Position numbers and translations under genes: made by a program. From Bacteroidota bacterium (lineage in GTDB: Bacteria > Bacteroidota > Bacteroidia > Chitinophagales > Chitinophagaceae): DNA of 7,252 nt. Below are positions 6,318 through 7,252 of the stretch, piece by piece (position 1 is the stretch's first letter; the number at the start of each line of letters is the position of its first letter). The stretch covers positions 1-7,252 of the forward strand of contig JAEYVW010000135.1 of the NCBI GenBank assembly GCA_023429365.1, written 5' to 3'. The notes below the pieces were generated by a model. It made no database searches and was not told where the DNA came from. It saw only the letters and a list, made by a program, of their open reading frames with translations.

Positions 6318-6518
6318 ATGACATATCCATATTTGTTAGGCGTGTTGGGTACAAACGAAATCATCATTATCCTGATCATCGTTTTGTTGTTGTTTGGTGG
6401 CCGTAAAATTCCTGAGCTGATGAGAGGCCTCGGCAAAGGCGTTCGTGAATTCAATGATGCCAAGTCGAATGTGAAGAAAGAAATTGAAGAAAGCGCCAAC
6501 GATATCAAGACTACCTAA
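6318..6518 (+). CDS. tatA: Sec-independent translocase protein TatA
   Basis: TatA forms the oligomeric path by which the twin-arginine system moves folded proteins across the cytoplasmic membrane. The 66-residue product has the whole family layout: a short N-terminus, GTNE leading into a single hydrophobic helix (about residues 13-26, [12 protein letters not shown]), the hinge FGGRKIPEL (about 26-34), an amphipathic helix ([18 protein letters not shown], about 35-52) and a charged tail. It could equally be labelled TatA/E; a TatB role is less likely because the protein is so short. The start ATG 6318 has no Shine-Dalgarno. It lies between the rplS terminator and gatA (53 nt downstream), and no tatC is visible in the window. 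Confidence 0.95.
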   Translation: MTYPYLLGVLGTNEIIIILIIVLLLFGGRKIPELMRGLGKGVREFNDAKSNVKKEIEESANDIKTT

Positions 6519-6571
6519 GATATCATCGTCAACGTCTCTCTCCTTTTTCATTGACATAAGAATAACCGCTT

Positions 6572-7252
6572 TTGTTTGAGTTCATTTCTATTGAACATTA
6601 CCATTCCCAATTAAGGGAAGGCAGGACTTCCTGTATTCAGGCTGTTGAACATTACCTGGAACAGATCCGACTGAGCCGGCATCTGAATGCCTTCGTGCAT
6701 GTATATGCGGAGGAAGCGATGGAAACTGCCAGGCATCTAGATGCGAATAGAGCAGCGGGTAAAACGCCCGGTAGACTGCATGGGGTTGTTGTCGGCATTA
6801 AAGATGTGATCGCATATAAAGACCATCCACTCACTGCCGCTTCACGCATTTTAAAACACGATAACCAGGATTTCATTTCTATTTATTCTGCAACGGCCAT
6901 TGAAAGATTGCTGGCGGAAGAAGCGATCATAATCGGTAGTCTCAACTGTGATGAATTTGCGATGGGCTCTACGAATGAGAATTCGGCCTATGGTAAAGTG
7001 CTCAATGCCCTGGATGAAACCCGTGTACCAGGTGGGTCTTCGGGTGGTTCAGCCGTAGCGGTGCAAAGTGGCTGCTGCATGATCTCACTGGGCAGCGATA
7101 CCGGTGGGTCGGTGAGACAGCCGGCAGATTTCTGCGGCGTGATCGGGCTGAAACCGACTTATGGGCGGATCTCGCGTTATGGCCTTATCGCCTATGCTTC
7201 TTCTTTTGACCAGATCGGTATTTTTGGAAAAACTGTATATGATGTTGCCTTA
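6572..7252 (+). CDS. gatA: Aspartyl/glutamyl-tRNA amidotransferase subunit A (3' end outside window)
   Basis: GatA is the glutaminase subunit of GatCAB, which converts Glu-tRNA-Gln and/or Asp-tRNA-Asn to the amide forms; GatA frees ammonia from glutamine. The 227 codons present read as an amidase-signature enzyme: HLNAF at 37-41, GIKD with catalytic Lys77, CDEFAMGSTNENSAYG at about 126-141 (typical of GatA), GGSSGGSA with the cis-Ser at 156, and GSDTGGSVRQPA with the nucleophile Ser180. The frame opens after a TAA at 6563. The only normal start codon before the conserved N-terminus (FEFISIEHYHSQLREG) is TTG 6572, since the first in-frame ATG comes some 50 codons later. A TTG start is therefore inferred, with a rarer codon such as ATT not excluded. 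It lies 53 nt after tatA, with no clear promoter or terminator between, so co-transcription is plausible. Confidence 0.95.
   Translation, partial: MFEFISIEHYHSQLREGRTSCIQAVEHYLEQIRLSRHLNAFVHVYAEEAMETARHLDANRAAGKTPGRLHGVVVGIKDVIAYKDHPLTAASRILKHDNQDFISIYSATAIERLLAEEAIIIGSLNCDEFAMGSTNENSAYGKVLNALDETRVPGGSSGGSAVAVQSGCCMISLGSDTGGSVRQPADFCGVIGLKPTYGRISRYGLIAYASSFDQIGIFGKTVYDVAL

Noticed and set aside
6501..6524. Two GATATC copies around the tatA stop as a terminator
   Set aside because: A 6-bp A/T-rich stem with a 12-nt loop and no T-run is too weak to call.

Overview
The window looks like a chromosomal housekeeping segment from a member of Bacteroidota, most likely a Chitinophagaceae-type Sphingobacteriia. 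Three things point there. The protein-coding starts lack a GGAGG-type Shine-Dalgarno and are instead preceded by A/T-rich sequence. The promoters in front of rplS and tatA carry the Bacteroidota -7 box TANNTTTG, with a TTTG -33 box in front of rplS. The gene products (PheT, ZapA, RNase Y, L19, TatA, GatA) also read like Bacteroidota versions. The lineage is inferred by eye, without a database search.

Layout, left to right: (1) pheT, whose first few codons lie before the window, is followed after about 30 nt by a small coiled-coil gene (ZapB-like in form). (2) A small minus-strand gene of 84 codons converges on it, with the two stop codons abutting in a TGATCA palindrome. (3) zapA follows on the plus strand. 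(4) A short intergenic stretch holds a CCCGAT/ATCGGG hairpin and an AATTNCC heptamer repeat. (5) A minus-strand lipoprotein gene comes next. (6) rny (RNase Y) has its own probable promoter and ends in a hairpin with the same CCCGAT/ATCGGG core. (7) rplS (ribosomal protein L19) has a near-perfect promoter and a strong intrinsic terminator. (8) tatA has its own promoter. (9) gatA follows, probably from a TTG start, and runs off the right edge after 227 codons.

The genes serve translation (PheT charges tRNA-Phe, L19 is in the large ribosomal subunit, GatA is the amidase subunit of the tRNA-dependent amidotransferase), division (ZapA and possibly the coiled-coil protein), mRNA turnover (RNase Y) and protein export (TatA). 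Two small minus-strand genes of unknown function interrupt an otherwise co-directional series. No mobile element, CRISPR array, tRNA or rRNA was seen, and no stretch over 300 nt lacks a gene. I found no clearly new multi-gene system. The most noteworthy point is that RNase Y has His-Asn where the family has its metal-binding His-Asp pair.
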